Shown one piece after another: positions 41,461 through 50,612 of a stretch of 64,000 nt of DNA. Source of the DNA: Oceaniferula spumae (lineage in GTDB: Bacteria; Verrucomicrobiota; Verrucomicrobiia; Verrucomicrobiales; Akkermansiaceae); NCBI RefSeq assembly GCF_042849255.1, contig NZ_AP026866.1, positions 806,001-870,000 on the forward strand, read 5' to 3'. How positions within the stretch are numbered: position 1 is the first letter of the stretch; the number at the start of each line of letters is the position of its first letter. The translations under genes and the position numbers were made by a program. Below the pieces are notes generated by a model, which did not search any database, was not told the origin of the DNA, and was given only the letters and a program-made list of their open reading frames with translations.

Positions 41461-42567
41461 TCAGCCCTTTTTGTAAAAGGGTTTTTTTACGACTTTGGCC
41501 TCAAATTTTCGGCCTCTCACATCGATGTCTACCAGCGTGCCTAATTTAGCGTATGAAACCGGCAGATAGGTCATGGCGATGCCCTCGCGCAGGCTGGGAG
41601 AAAGCACCCCGCTGGTGAGCTCGGACAGTCGCTCGCCGTCTTTGGAAAAGACCTCATAGTGGGCACGTGGCGGAGCCCCCTTGCCAGTGTATTTGATGGC
41701 AACAAGCCGCTCTTTCAGTCCGTCCTCCTTCTGTTTGACCAACACATCACGACCGATGAAGTCCCCTTTTTCAAGCGCACAGAAGAAACCGAGTCCAGCC
41801 TCGATGGGAGTGCGTGTGGAAGAAAGGTCCGAGCCGTTGAGCGGATAGCAGACTTCGAGACGAAGTGTATCGCGTGCTCCAAGGCCGCAAGGCTTGGCTC
41901 CAGCATCGATAAACTTTTGGAACCATGCACTGCCATTTCCGGCGGAGCTGAAAAATTCAAAACCATCTTCACCAGTATAACCTGTACGGCAGACAACGAG
42001 AGACTCACCATCCTGTTCCCACATTTCCATGCCGTTGCGGGCTGGCAGTTCACGACCTGGGAAAAGTTTAGCAAAAGTCGCTGAAGCGTTAGGTCCCTGC
42101 ACTGCCATGCCGGCCCATGCCTCACTTTCGTTGGTCAGGGTCAGGCCTTCTGTGAGATGTTTTTCGAGCCATGCGTAATCCACATCAATCATGGAAGCAT
42201 TGACCACGAGGAAAATGCGGCCCTCGGCCTGACGGTAAATAATTAAGTCGTCAATCACACCGCCGTTTTCATTGAGCATGAAAGTATACTGCCCCTCGCC
42301 TAGGCCAAGTTTTGTCACGTCATTGGCTAAAATCGTATTCAGCCACGCTTCTGCGCCCTCTCCTTCGAGGAAAAACTGGCCCATATGTGAGATGTCAAAA
42401 ATACCTACATCCTCGCGCACCGCAGTATGTTCATCGATGATGTTAGTGTATTGCACAGGCATATTCCAGCCGGCAAATGGGATCATTTTCCCGCCTAACT
42501 CTACGTGTAAGGCGGCCAATGGTGTTTCTTGAATATTTTCGCTCACGCTGCGGACATTGTGTGTCAT
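41461..42567 (-). CDS. gcvT: Glycine cleavage system T protein (aminomethyltransferase)
   Basis: About 368 residues from the ATG at 42567 (MTHNVRSVSENIQETPL). The longer frame to 42627 would overlap selA. Transfers the methylene unit from GcvH to tetrahydrofolate. Motifs: GKMIPFAGWNMPVQY, REDVGIFDISHMGQF, FMLNENGGVIDDLIIYR with the catalytic Asp, TGYTGEDGFEFF and GLGARDTLRLEVCYPLNG. First gene of the operon. Only 42 bases separate it from the divergent selA, leaving no room for a glycine riboswitch. Confidence 0.96.
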   Translation of the reverse strand: MTHNVRSVSENIQETPLAALHVELGGKMIPFAGWNMPVQYTNIIDEHTAVREDVGIFDISHMGQFFLEGEGAEAWLNTILANDVTKLGLGEGQYTFMLNENGGVIDDLIIYRQAEGRIFLVVNASMIDVDYAWLEKHLTEGLTLTNESEAWAGMAVQGPNASATFAKLFPGRELPARNGMEMWEQDGESLVVCRTGYTGEDGFEFFSSAGNGSAWFQKFIDAGAKPCGLGARDTLRLEVCYPLNGSDLSSTRTPIEAGLGFFCALEKGDFIGRDVLVKQKEDGLKERLVAIKYTGKGAPPRAHYEVFSKDGERLSELTSGVLSPSLREGIAMTYLPVSYAKLGTLVDIDVRGRKFEAKVVKKPFYKKG

Positions 42568-42575
42568 ACCTTCGC

Positions 42576-42603
42576 TTGTCAAACCAAGACGACACGCTAA
42601 TTT
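42576..42603 (+). promoter_or_regulatory. Candidate selA promoter giving a leaderless transcript
   Basis: TTGTCA (42576-42581), 16-base spacer, TAATTT (42598-42603). The selA ATG follows 6 bases later at 42610, where transcription would be expected to begin. If real, the mRNA has no leader. Confidence 0.5.
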
Positions 42604-42609
42604 CGCTTT

Positions 42610-43995
42610 ATGCCGAATCCACAGCAAGCTCTGCGCGAACTGCCATCCGTCGAAATTCTCGTCAAAGTTCTAACCGAACAATGTCCCCTGCCGCGCGCCT
42701 TGATCACTTCCTTTGTGCAACGTGAAATCAATCGGCACCGTCAGGAGATTCTCGCAGGAGCCACATTAAGCCGCGTGGAGATTGAAAAAGACATCACCGA
42801 GCAGTTGAAAACTTTCGCAGCCAGTCGGCTTCAACCGGTCATCAATGCGACTGGCGTGATCATTCACACAAACCTAGGCAGATCCCCTCTCGGAGAAGCG
42901 GCAGCCCAGACTCTCACTGAGATTGCGACAGGATACTGCAATTTGGAATTCAACCTTCCGGACGGAAATAGGGGTAAACGCGCCGGCTATCTGGAAACAG
43001 CACTCGCCTCACTGCTGGAAGCCGAAAGCGCCACGGCGGTGAACAACTGCGCGGCCGCACTCGTGCTCACGTTACGCCATCTCTGTGTGGGCGAGAAAAA
43101 CGAAGTCATCGTCTCGCGAAGCGAACTGGTAGAAATCGGTGGAGGATTCAGAATTCCAGAAATCCTCGAAACCTCCGGAGCCAAACTCGTGGAAGTGGGA
43201 GCCACTAACAAAACCAACCTCAACGATTACGCCAAAGCGATCACTCCACGGACCGCGATGATTTTGAAAGTTCACCGGTCTAACTTCTACATCGGTGGCT
43301 TTACCGAAGAACCTGACGTCACGGATATTGCCAAACTTGCACATGAAAATGGGCTACCACTGGTAGAAGACATTGGATCAGGTGCGATGATGAACACGGA
43401 CGAACTCGCCCCTATTGATCACGAACCTACTCCTCAACAAGCACTGCGCAATGGCATTGATCTTGTATGTTTCTCTGGGGACAAATTGTTAGGAGGCCCG
43501 CAGTCGGGCATCATCGCGGGCAAGAAGGAACTCGTGGAAGGCATCAAAAAAGAGCCATTTTTTCGCGCTGTCAGATGCGACAAACTCATCCTTACGGTCT
43601 TGCAGGAATGTATTGATACCTACCTCGCCAATAAATCCGGCGGAGGTACCTTTGGTGTGCCTGCATTGGAATTTATCTCCGAGAACATTGAAAATCTGAG
43701 GGAGCGGGCCGAAAAAATCATTGCAGCTCTGCCTGAACAGCTTCGTTCACATTGTGAGATTTCTAATTCTACTGCCCGCACCGGAGGAGGCACCATGCCG
43801 AAGTCCGAGATTCCGTCGATCGCCATTTCGATCACTCCTGAGAACATCTCAGTCAACAAGCTAGCTACTCAGCTTAGAACCGGTAAGCGTGCTATCGTCG
43901 GGGTGGTAGATGATGGGAAGCTACACTTGGATCTACGCACAGTCTTCAATCACCAAGATTCCGCTTTGGTCGAGGCCTTGATCGGGATTTGTTAG
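42610..43995 (+). CDS. selA: L-seryl-tRNA(Sec) selenium transferase
   Basis: 461 residues, full length. PLP enzyme that converts Ser-tRNA(Sec) to selenocysteinyl-tRNA with selenophosphate. Marks: INATGVIIHTNLGRSPL (residue 78 on), SRSELVEIGGGFRIPEI, VGATNKTNLNDYAKAI, KVHRSNFYIGGFTEE, and the PLP lysine in CFSGDKLLGGPQSGII (about residue 294). selB, selD and the Sec tRNA usually travel with it but are absent here. Its presence implies that the organism makes selenoproteins. Divergent from gcvT. Confidence 0.95.
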   Translation: MPNPQQALRELPSVEILVKVLTEQCPLPRALITSFVQREINRHRQEILAGATLSRVEIEKDITEQLKTFAASRLQPVINATGVIIHTNLGRSPLGEAAAQTLTEIATGYCNLEFNLPDGNRGKRAGYLETALASLLEAESATAVNNCAAALVLTLRHLCVGEKNEVIVSRSELVEIGGGFRIPEILETSGAKLVEVGATNKTNLNDYAKAITPRTAMILKVHRSNFYIGGFTEEPDVTDIAKLAHENGLPLVEDIGSGAMMNTDELAPIDHEPTPQQALRNGIDLVCFSGDKLLGGPQSGIIAGKKELVEGIKKEPFFRAVRCDKLILTVLQECIDTYLANKSGGGTFGVPALEFISENIENLRERAEKIIAALPEQLRSHCEISNSTARTGGGTMPKSEIPSIAISITPENISVNKLATQLRTGKRAIVGVVDDGKLHLDLRTVFNHQDSALVEALIGIC

Positions 43996-44016
43996 CCCAC
44001 GTCTGGGGCTACGACG

Positions 44017-44049
44017 AAAAAAGCGGAATGACCATTGGCCATTCCGCTT
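44017..44049 (-). terminator. Terminator after the 313-residue TPR-type gene
   Basis: A 10-bp stem (44021-44030 with 44040-44049) with a 9-base loop. A residues at 44017-44022 give the U tract on the minus strand. It lies between two convergent genes and may also slow readthrough from selA, though no T run follows on the plus strand. Confidence 0.85.
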
Positions 44050-44086
44050 GATAAATTGATGGGTATACCGGTGAAACCAAATCCGA

Positions 44087-45028
44087 TTAACCAGCCGTGT
44101 CTTCCTTGGGCTTATTATACTTCAGGAACACCTTATACTCGGCACTGAGTGGTTTAACGGCTGAGAAACCAGCTTGGTTATAGAGCTTGGCCAAAGCATT
44201 AGCCTCCATCAGGCGTTGGTAGCCACCACTGTTCTGGTTTTCATCTTCAGTTTTCCAAAGCTTAATCGCAAGTTTGACCTCTGGATCAGCATCATAGATG
44301 CGCAGGGCATTGTTAGCCGCACCCACAACAAGCTCCATGGAAGCTGTGAAATCCGCACTGAGGGTGATGTTATAGGCATTCAGAGCCTTGGTCATCAGCT
44401 TGGGGTTCTTCTTTGCGAGTTCCTCAAGCGCGAGACCGTGACAGTAGGAAATCTGGGCACGCTGGCTGCCAGTTACCTTGCGGGTGCGCCAGTCTTGTGC
44501 GAGACGATCCAAACGATCCCAGTCCTTGAGCCTCACAGCTTCCCAGAATGCGTTCACTTCCAACTGCTGGATGTGATTCTCACGAGTGAGACCTTCCTTA
44601 CGGAATTTCTCCATCTCGCTGCTGAGCGATTCCAGATCCATCATGCGGCGGCTGCATTCCATGGCGTAAAAACCACCGAGTGTTCCATAGTTATTTGGCG
44701 CAGTATCGATCGTCTTGTAAGCTTCCTGACACTCCTGGAACTTGGTTTTGGCCTCGGCATATTTGCGGCCCTGATAAAGGCTCATGGCTTCAGCAAAGAT
44801 CGGTGACTGATAAAAGTAAATGGACTCGATCTGCTCCGGCCCTTTGCGGGTGCGGTTCAGGTCTCGCTCATTCAGTTTATAGGTCACGTATCCCCGTTTG
44901 TAATCGACGATGAGCACATCATCATGTGAACCGTCTTTGAACATCAGGCGAGCGGGAGCATCGAGCGCAGAAGCGATCGGACCCGTTGCCAGAAGTAGCA
45001 CGGCGGTGGTTAGAGAACGAATATTCAT
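44087..45028 (-). CDS. Secreted TPR-like protein of unknown function
   Basis: 313 residues with a signal peptide (LLLATGPIASA). A short beta-type N-terminal part follows (RLMFKDGSHDDVLIVDYKRGYVTYKL), then helical repeats (FAEAMSLYQGRKYAEAKTKFQECQEAYK and later ones). It lies 62 bases downstream of the giant TPR protein on the same strand, before a terminator. I infer that it belongs to the ExbB-ExbD-TPR envelope system upstream. No enzyme motif. Confidence 0.75.
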   Translation of the reverse strand: MNIRSLTTAVLLLATGPIASALDAPARLMFKDGSHDDVLIVDYKRGYVTYKLNERDLNRTRKGPEQIESIYFYQSPIFAEAMSLYQGRKYAEAKTKFQECQEAYKTIDTAPNNYGTLGGFYAMECSRRMMDLESLSSEMEKFRKEGLTRENHIQQLEVNAFWEAVRLKDWDRLDRLAQDWRTRKVTGSQRAQISYCHGLALEELAKKNPKLMTKALNAYNITLSADFTASMELVVGAANNALRIYDADPEVKLAIKLWKTEDENQNSGGYQRLMEANALAKLYNQAGFSAVKPLSAEYKVFLKYNKPKEDTAG

Positions 45029-45090
45029 AGTTTCTTAGTTGTTTGGCGTTTAATCGAGTCGCGGTTAGTATTTTCTATGGAGTTACGTGA

Positions 45091-48000
45091 TTAGTCATCA
45101 CTTCTGCCGCGGCGGCGGTTTTCCTCGCGCTCCTTCTTGACCTCTTCCATGGTTTTCACCTGCCCGGAAGACTCATACTCTTTGACCAGTGAGGCCACTT
45201 CGTCCCAAGCGTTTTTCTCTTGGTCCGTGATATTTTGGTTAGTCTCGCGAATGCGACGCGTGGAATTCAGATACTTGGATCCGATGGTTTCGTAGGCGGC
45301 CTGACGGTCACCCTTGGTGAGTGTGATCGCTTTATCGCCATCACCCACAGTCGAGCCTTCAGGCTGATTCCGCTCCCACATGATTTCCATCACACGCTTC
45401 ACAGATGGAGCCGAAATAGCGATGTAACCTGTGTAGCGAGAGTAAACCATACCATACTGGAATAAGGCATCGTTCGTCATGTTGCGCTTATCAAACGACT
45501 GCGCGTAGAGGAAACTGACTTCTGCCACTTTCTTGGTGTGTTTCTCTTCGAGGTAGAGGCGGGCTTTATCACCCACAGCAGCCCAGTCACCCATCTTGGC
45601 ATTGATCTCAACCATACGGAAGAGAGCCTTCTCTTGGGTCTCTGGGTCATCTTTAGCTGCCGTGTGAACACGCTCGAGACTTTCGAGTGCCTTACGGTTG
45701 TCGGCTTCTACGTCTGACGATCCAAGCACATCGGCAATACCAAGCAGAGCTTTGAACTCCATACCGGTCTTGTCTTTACGGCCAAGCAGCTCTTCGTAGT
45801 ATGGGACGGACTGCTTAGGCGCGGATGTTTTCTCACGCAAGTAGTCACCCACACGGATCAGAACAAAGTTGGTCAGATCCTTTGGCTGGAACTCACTCTT
45901 GAGATCGGTGAACAGAGCTTTGATGCCTGCTTCATAGCGGAGCACGAGGTCGTTTTTCTTCTCTTTGGTAGCGGTACTGAGCTGCTCTTCGAAGACACCG
46001 ATGAGGGCGATACGAAGGAGGGCCAAGGTGCGCTTATCACTCAGGTCAATTCCTGGGAAGTTATAGTATTTCTCCTTCAGTTTTTCAGGAGTGTTGCCTT
46101 CGACTTCAAGGAATGCATCCGAGTAGGCGTTAACAACTTCTTCGAGGAACGCCTGATTCTGGCGGCCTGCAAGCTCTGTGATCATGGCCTGGAGGTTATC
46201 CAATCCCTCTTTCTCGCGGCCAACGGCACGCATGGCTGGCATACCGTGAACGACGATCTGAGGTTTGTAAGGAGATGACGAATACTCCTTCATGAACTTG
46301 TCGTAGTAAGGAATCGCTTCCTTGATGCGTGGGTTGGGCTCCTTCTCGATTTTTTCTGCACCGAGCATGCCGACGATGTAGCTGAGTGCTTCACCTGCAA
46401 CGATACGGTTCTCACGCTTCTCAGCGGTCTCGAGGGCGAGGAGGTAATACTTCTCAGCTTCGTCACGTTTGCCTGTGCTCTCGAAAATATTGCCCTTCAT
46501 GTTGTAGGCCATATCGACGACGATTGTTTGTGGAAATTCCTCCTCGATACGGTTGAGCAACGTCATGGCTGGCTCATACTCACTCTCAGAGAAGTGGCAG
46601 TTGGCGCGGTCATAAAGTGCGTTAGGCAGGTAGATGTTTGTGTTGGGATCTTTGTATTTGCCGAGAAATTCGTCCAAGAGCTTGGCTGCTTTCTCCCAGT
46701 ATTGCAGTCGGGTCAGGTTTGATCCTTGGAAATACTCAGAGTGCATGATCAGCTTGCTCTTGGGGTATTCCTTAACGTGCTGCTCCAGGAACGGCTGAGC
46801 TTTGTCGAAGTTACCGAGGTAAAAGTGGCTACCTCCGAGAACGAAGAGACAGATGTCGTGTTGCTCGGATGGTTTGGGAACCGTGTCGATGAGGATTTCA
46901 GCGACTTCAAGGCTCTTCTTGTATTCCCCGCCAAAGAACAGGCTGGAAAGCATCAGGCGGCGCACACTGTCGACTTTTTCACTTTCAGGGAAATCCTTGA
47001 GGAAAATGCTACCGTAGTGCTCAGTGGCGAGAATCTCACCGATGAGGGAAGAAACGCGAACGAGGCTGAAGAGGTTGTCTTCACGCTTGGTGCTCTTTTT
47101 GTAGTATAGCTCAAGTTGCTCGAGGGCTCCGTAGACACCGCGCTGGTTGTCAGCCTGATCTTGCAAGTAGGTCATTGCGCTAAGCACTTTGACATCGTCA
47201 GGGTCGCCAGAGCGTTGTTTTTCACGGAGTTTGGCCATGCCTTTTTTGAGGCGGTCAAGCTCCAGAGTATTCAGGCCGTCTCGGATACCACGGCGGTCGC
47301 CAAGTTGTTCGATACGAACTTTGATGTCCTGAATCGCTTCATCGGTGCCGGGAACAAGTGCGTAGAGGTTGAATGCGGCGACATACATGTCGGCTTCGAG
47401 AGCATTACCTGCAAGCTTGAGGAACACAGGTGTGAACTCATACATTTGATAAGGCGCCAGAGTGATGTCTGCGCGGTTTTTATTGAGGAAGTCGACCATT
47501 GCCTGCTCATTCTTTTCCTGAATGACGGCTTGGGAGAGCGCGAGGAATGCGGCAACGATACCACCGTCCTGAGTTCTCATCTGGGTCTTGTTTTTGAGAG
47601 CTGTCTCAAAGTGAGTGATGCCCTGTGGAATCTGGGGTTTCTCCATCAGGAAGTGACAGATGGCGAGGTTGATGTAAAAGCCGCCAGGTGTGGGGAGAAG
47701 TTTGTCACGGCTCTTATCGCGCTCATTGAGGAACTTCTGATAGAGCTTGATCGCTTCCTTATAGTCAGTCTTGCCCATGCTAGCTTCTGCCCAACGTTGG
47801 AGCGATGCTTTGTGCACTGAGTTTGTGGAATCAGCCATGCCGGCTGCTCCGTTAGGGAACTTTTTGTAACATGATTCGAAAGACTTGGCGGCTTCTTCAA
47901 ACCATTTAGTGGATTCGTCTCTTTTGTTAGCACGCTTTGCAATGTCAGCGAGCTTCAACTCACAGAGACCTTTGCGGTAGTAGATCACACCGAACTTGGG

Positions 48001-48216
48001 ACCGTAAAGCATTGGAGCTCGGGCCGAATAGGCTGAGACAATCCGCGCAAAAATCGCCTGACACTTATCGTATTCCCGATCCTCCCATGCTTTGTTAGCT
48101 TGAGACATCTGGGTGTTAAGATCCTGCGCTTTGACAGCTCCTAGCATCGATACCCACGCGAGTGAGCAGAGCACCAGGAATCGGCTGAAAGAGTTTTTGT
48201 TAAACATCGTATTCAT
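45091..48216 (-). CDS. Giant periplasmic TPR protein of the ExbBD module
   Basis: 1041 residues. Signal peptide (FLVLCSLAWVSMLGAVKAQ), then TPR-type repeats along the whole length (NKAWEDREYDKCQAIFARIV, YKEAIKLYQKFLNERDKSRD, FDKAQPFLEQHVKEYPKSKL, YEPAMTLLNRIEEEFPQTIV, RDEAEKYYLLALETAEKREN). It ends in a charged basic tail. Repeats of the form 'x-x-F-x-x-x-YPKS' are like those in the outer-membrane assembly and Tol-associated TPR proteins. It is separated from the ExbD genes by 287 bases and a terminator. A scaffold role is inferred. Confidence 0.8.
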   Translation of the reverse strand: MNTMFNKNSFSRFLVLCSLAWVSMLGAVKAQDLNTQMSQANKAWEDREYDKCQAIFARIVSAYSARAPMLYGPKFGVIYYRKGLCELKLADIAKRANKRDESTKWFEEAAKSFESCYKKFPNGAAGMADSTNSVHKASLQRWAEASMGKTDYKEAIKLYQKFLNERDKSRDKLLPTPGGFYINLAICHFLMEKPQIPQGITHFETALKNKTQMRTQDGGIVAAFLALSQAVIQEKNEQAMVDFLNKNRADITLAPYQMYEFTPVFLKLAGNALEADMYVAAFNLYALVPGTDEAIQDIKVRIEQLGDRRGIRDGLNTLELDRLKKGMAKLREKQRSGDPDDVKVLSAMTYLQDQADNQRGVYGALEQLELYYKKSTKREDNLFSLVRVSSLIGEILATEHYGSIFLKDFPESEKVDSVRRLMLSSLFFGGEYKKSLEVAEILIDTVPKPSEQHDICLFVLGGSHFYLGNFDKAQPFLEQHVKEYPKSKLIMHSEYFQGSNLTRLQYWEKAAKLLDEFLGKYKDPNTNIYLPNALYDRANCHFSESEYEPAMTLLNRIEEEFPQTIVVDMAYNMKGNIFESTGKRDEAEKYYLLALETAEKRENRIVAGEALSYIVGMLGAEKIEKEPNPRIKEAIPYYDKFMKEYSSSPYKPQIVVHGMPAMRAVGREKEGLDNLQAMITELAGRQNQAFLEEVVNAYSDAFLEVEGNTPEKLKEKYYNFPGIDLSDKRTLALLRIALIGVFEEQLSTATKEKKNDLVLRYEAGIKALFTDLKSEFQPKDLTNFVLIRVGDYLREKTSAPKQSVPYYEELLGRKDKTGMEFKALLGIADVLGSSDVEADNRKALESLERVHTAAKDDPETQEKALFRMVEINAKMGDWAAVGDKARLYLEEKHTKKVAEVSFLYAQSFDKRNMTNDALFQYGMVYSRYTGYIAISAPSVKRVMEIMWERNQPEGSTVGDGDKAITLTKGDRQAAYETIGSKYLNSTRRIRETNQNITDQEKNAWDEVASLVKEYESSGQVKTMEEVKKEREENRRRGRSDD

Positions 48217-48456
48217 GTGATTGATTCGTTGAGTTTTGGGATAGTTATATTTTGAAAGGTCCGCTTGTCGTTCTCCGTTGAAGAACCTGTATTATTGATT
48301 CGGCCAGTGGTGACGTATCTCCTTTAAAAAAGCAAGATCCGGCAATCGCCTAGTGTATGTCGTCTCGCCAGTCGATATAGCAACAGGCAAAACTAAATGG
48401 CATCTTTCGTTGTAGGTTACAACGCACTGACTTGGCAAACCATTAGGTTGGATAAT
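48217..48456. other. Gap between ExbD2 terminator and TPR gene
   Basis: About 240 bases with no gene, likely holding the promoter of the TPR gene on the minus strand (TATAAC near 48245 is a possible -10). A 7-bp palindrome, CGTTGTA/TACAACG, lies at 48408-48424. Confidence 0.5.
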
Positions 48457-48491
48457 AAAAACTCTCCACCGCGTTGGCGCAAGTGGAGAGT
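48457..48491 (-). terminator. Terminator of the ExbB-ExbD-ExbD operon
   Basis: A 9-bp stem (48461-48469 with 48483-48491), with AATAAAA before it giving a U-rich tail on the minus strand. It starts 11 bases after the second exbD stop. Confidence 0.82.
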
Positions 48492-48502
48492 TTATCAGCT
48501 GT

Positions 48503-48970
48503 CTAGGGGTTATCGACCAAGTCAGTAAAGGTCACACTCGAGACTTGGGCACTGGCGAGGCAGTTAAGCACATCCACCACCCGCTGCTGCATAGCTTCTG
48601 GATCCGCCCAGATCTGAACGATCGGTTGGTTACCACCAGCTTTGGCCGCAGCTGCGTAGGAATCGAGACGTTCTTTAAGCAGTGGCAGCTTGCGAACATT
48701 GACATCTGAGTCCAGCGCCTCTTGAGAAGGGCCGGTGTTGATGTAGATCGATCCACTTTTGTCCACTTTGATGAACATCGGGGCAAGCGTTGGAGGAGTA
48801 TCTGTCGGTGCCGCTGCAGGCAGCGTCATGTTCAGATCCTGCTCACGCGGCTGAATCGTGGTAGTGACCAAGAAGTAAATGAGGAGGAGGAAACAAACAT
48901 CAATCAAAGATGAAATGTCCAATCCTGGTTCGTCTTCCTCGAGATTATCGGCAGTTTTTTTACGGGCCAT
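48503..48970 (-). CDS. ExbD/TolR-family protein 2
   Basis: 155 residues. One N-terminal membrane helix carrying the proton-path Asp (LDISSLIDVCFLLLIYFLV), then a periplasmic domain ending QRVVDVLNCLASAQVSSVTFTDL. ExbD proteins couple proton flow to work at the outer membrane or cell wall through ExbB. Second of two non-identical exbD genes, 36 bases after the first; the pair may form a mixed stalk. Confidence 0.9.
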   Translation of the reverse strand: MARKKTADNLEEDEPGLDISSLIDVCFLLLIYFLVTTTIQPREQDLNMTLPAAAPTDTPPTLAPMFIKVDKSGSIYINTGPSQEALDSDVNVRKLPLLKERLDSYAAAAKAGGNQPIVQIWADPEAMQQRVVDVLNCLASAQVSSVTFTDLVDNP

Positions 48971-49006
48971 GGGAAATTAGGTGTGTAGTTTGGGTGTTGC
49001 GGGTTA

Positions 49007-49462
49007 CTAGTTTTTCTCGAATCCGTAGACTGAGAACACCACATTATCGACACCCGCCTTGGCGGATGCACGGATCACGGTGCGCACATACTTGAAGGCA
49101 ACGCCTTGGTCACCACGAAGGTGAATGATGGGCTTCAGGCCCTTGGCGTCTTCAACAAGCTTCTTCTCTTTCACATATTTCTCAATCGCATCGGCATCAG
49201 CGAAAGTGATGTTTGTGTTTTCGGCATAGAAGCTTCCGTCCTTGCGTACGTTGATTACTATACGGCCTTTTCCGTCTTTTGCTTTTTTAGATTTGTCAGC
49301 AACCGGCGGCTCGACCTTCGGGTCTTGCTTCACCACGATGACTGTGGATGCCACAATGAAGAAAATAAGAAGCAAGAAAACCATGTCGATCATTGGCGAC
49401 ATATCGACTTGCAACTCATCGTCTGAGCCTTGTGCGGCTCTGCGTAATTTGTTTGATGCCAT
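49007..49462 (-). CDS. ExbD/TolR-family protein 1
   Basis: 151 residues. Membrane helix VDMSPMIDMVFLLLIFFIVAST with the key Asp. Its periplasmic part has a Lys-rich linker and then GRIVINVRKDGSFYAENTNI and AFKYVRTVIRASAKAGVDNVVF. It is one of very few genes here with something like a Shine-Dalgarno sequence (AGGAAT, 8 bases before the ATG). Lies between exbB and the second exbD. Confidence 0.92.
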   Translation of the reverse strand: MASNKLRRAAQGSDDELQVDMSPMIDMVFLLLIFFIVASTVIVVKQDPKVEPPVADKSKKAKDGKGRIVINVRKDGSFYAENTNITFADADAIEKYVKEKKLVEDAKGLKPIIHLRGDQGVAFKYVRTVIRASAKAGVDNVVFSVYGFEKN

Positions 49463-49617
49463 AAAATTAGATTCCTTTCGTGTTGGGCTGTTTGTTTCTC
49501 CGTCAGATGGTCAGGTAGTGATGCCCGCTGATGGAGAGGTTGAATAACCCACGCGCAATGTGTGTATCACGCGTGGATGGATGGGTTGGGAATCGGCAAA
49601 GCGACCCCCTTCCCTCA

Positions 49618-50391
49618 TTAAACGGCTACACCTTCAGGAATCTTAGCCAGATGTGCGTCGCCATTGACGGTCTGGATGGAAGCGTTGAGCAACTCCTCTG
49701 CTGTGTGGTGGCACTCAGCGACAAGGTTGTTCAGTTTGTTTTTAAAGAAGAAGTAAGCGGTCAGTGATGGGATGGCAGTTACCAAGCCCCACAGGGTGGT
49801 CAAGAGAGCCACGGAAATGTCACCAGCGAGTGAAGCTGGGTCAGCTGAACCGTCGCCACTAGCAAGAGTGCCGAACGCGCCCACCATACCAAGAACGGTT
49901 CCGAACAGTCCCATCATGGGAGCTGCCTGAGCGATCAGAGAGATGTAGTTGATCAGAGTCATGCTCTTGCGGTTTTCGTTGATGGTGAAGTCAGCAATAG
50001 CGTCTTCAACATAGTCACGACCAAGGTCCTCAGGACGACGGGCGTCAACGTTAGGAAGAGCGTATGCCATCATGCGACCAAGGTAGCTCGGGTGAGATGC
50101 ACCGAGTTCGATAGCAGAGCGCACACGGCAGTTAAGCATGTGATCCATGAGTCCCGCCTTGAGATCATCCGGGCAGAACTTGGATTTGGTGAGGTTCATA
50201 AAGTTGAACACACAGAGAGCGATGAGAGCAAGAATCAGGAGACCGATCAAAATCATCGGCCAACCACCGTCGGTGACGTATTTAGTCAGAAGGCTAGTGT
50301 CTTCGGCCGCGAAAAGTGAAGAAGAGGAAAGCAAAACCGTGGAAGTTGAAATTGCCACAGTTTTGATGGATCGGTAGGATGTTGTGTTCAT
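49618..50391 (-). CDS. ExbB/TolQ/MotA-family proton channel
   Basis: 257 residues. A cleavable-looking signal (STVLLSSSSLFAAEDTS) precedes the first membrane helix (WPMILIGLLILALIALCVFNF). Two more helices are in INYISLIAQAAPMMGLFGTVLGMVGAF and LAGDISVALLTTLWGLVTAIPSLTAYFFF, each shown in part; together they form the ExbB pore. First gene of exbB-exbD-exbD. The signal peptide form is common in Verrucomicrobiota and Planctomycetota. No TonB gene or TonB-dependent receptor is in the window, so it may serve a Tol-like role. Confidence 0.92.
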   Translation of the reverse strand: MNTTSYRSIKTVAISTSTVLLSSSSLFAAEDTSLLTKYVTDGGWPMILIGLLILALIALCVFNFMNLTKSKFCPDDLKAGLMDHMLNCRVRSAIELGASHPSYLGRMMAYALPNVDARRPEDLGRDYVEDAIADFTINENRKSMTLINYISLIAQAAPMMGLFGTVLGMVGAFGTLASGDGSADPASLAGDISVALLTTLWGLVTAIPSLTAYFFFKNKLNNLVAECHHTAEELLNASIQTVNGDAHLAKIPEGVAV

Positions 50392-50612
50392 TCTAATGGT
50401 GTATAGGTTGTGTTGGTAGAGGTTTCAAGGCAGCCTTCAATGGCAACCAATCATTGGGACGATTCTGCGAATCCATATCTTAGAGTAAAGGAGGAAATTG
50501 GAAAAATCATCATTTGTCTGACAATGGTCACTCACTGCTTGACTCAATATGGACGTGGCATTAGGGATCTCACGCGCTGCTGGCGAAGCTGTCCGCCATG
50601 CGCATTTCTATT

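Noticed and set aside
42568..42609. Glycine riboswitch before gcvT
   Set aside because: Only 42 bases separate gcvT from divergent selA, too few for the aptamer.
47116..47820. 234-residue open frame opposite the giant TPR gene
   Set aside because: Antisense shadow; the TPR protein on the minus strand has a signal peptide and continuous repeats.
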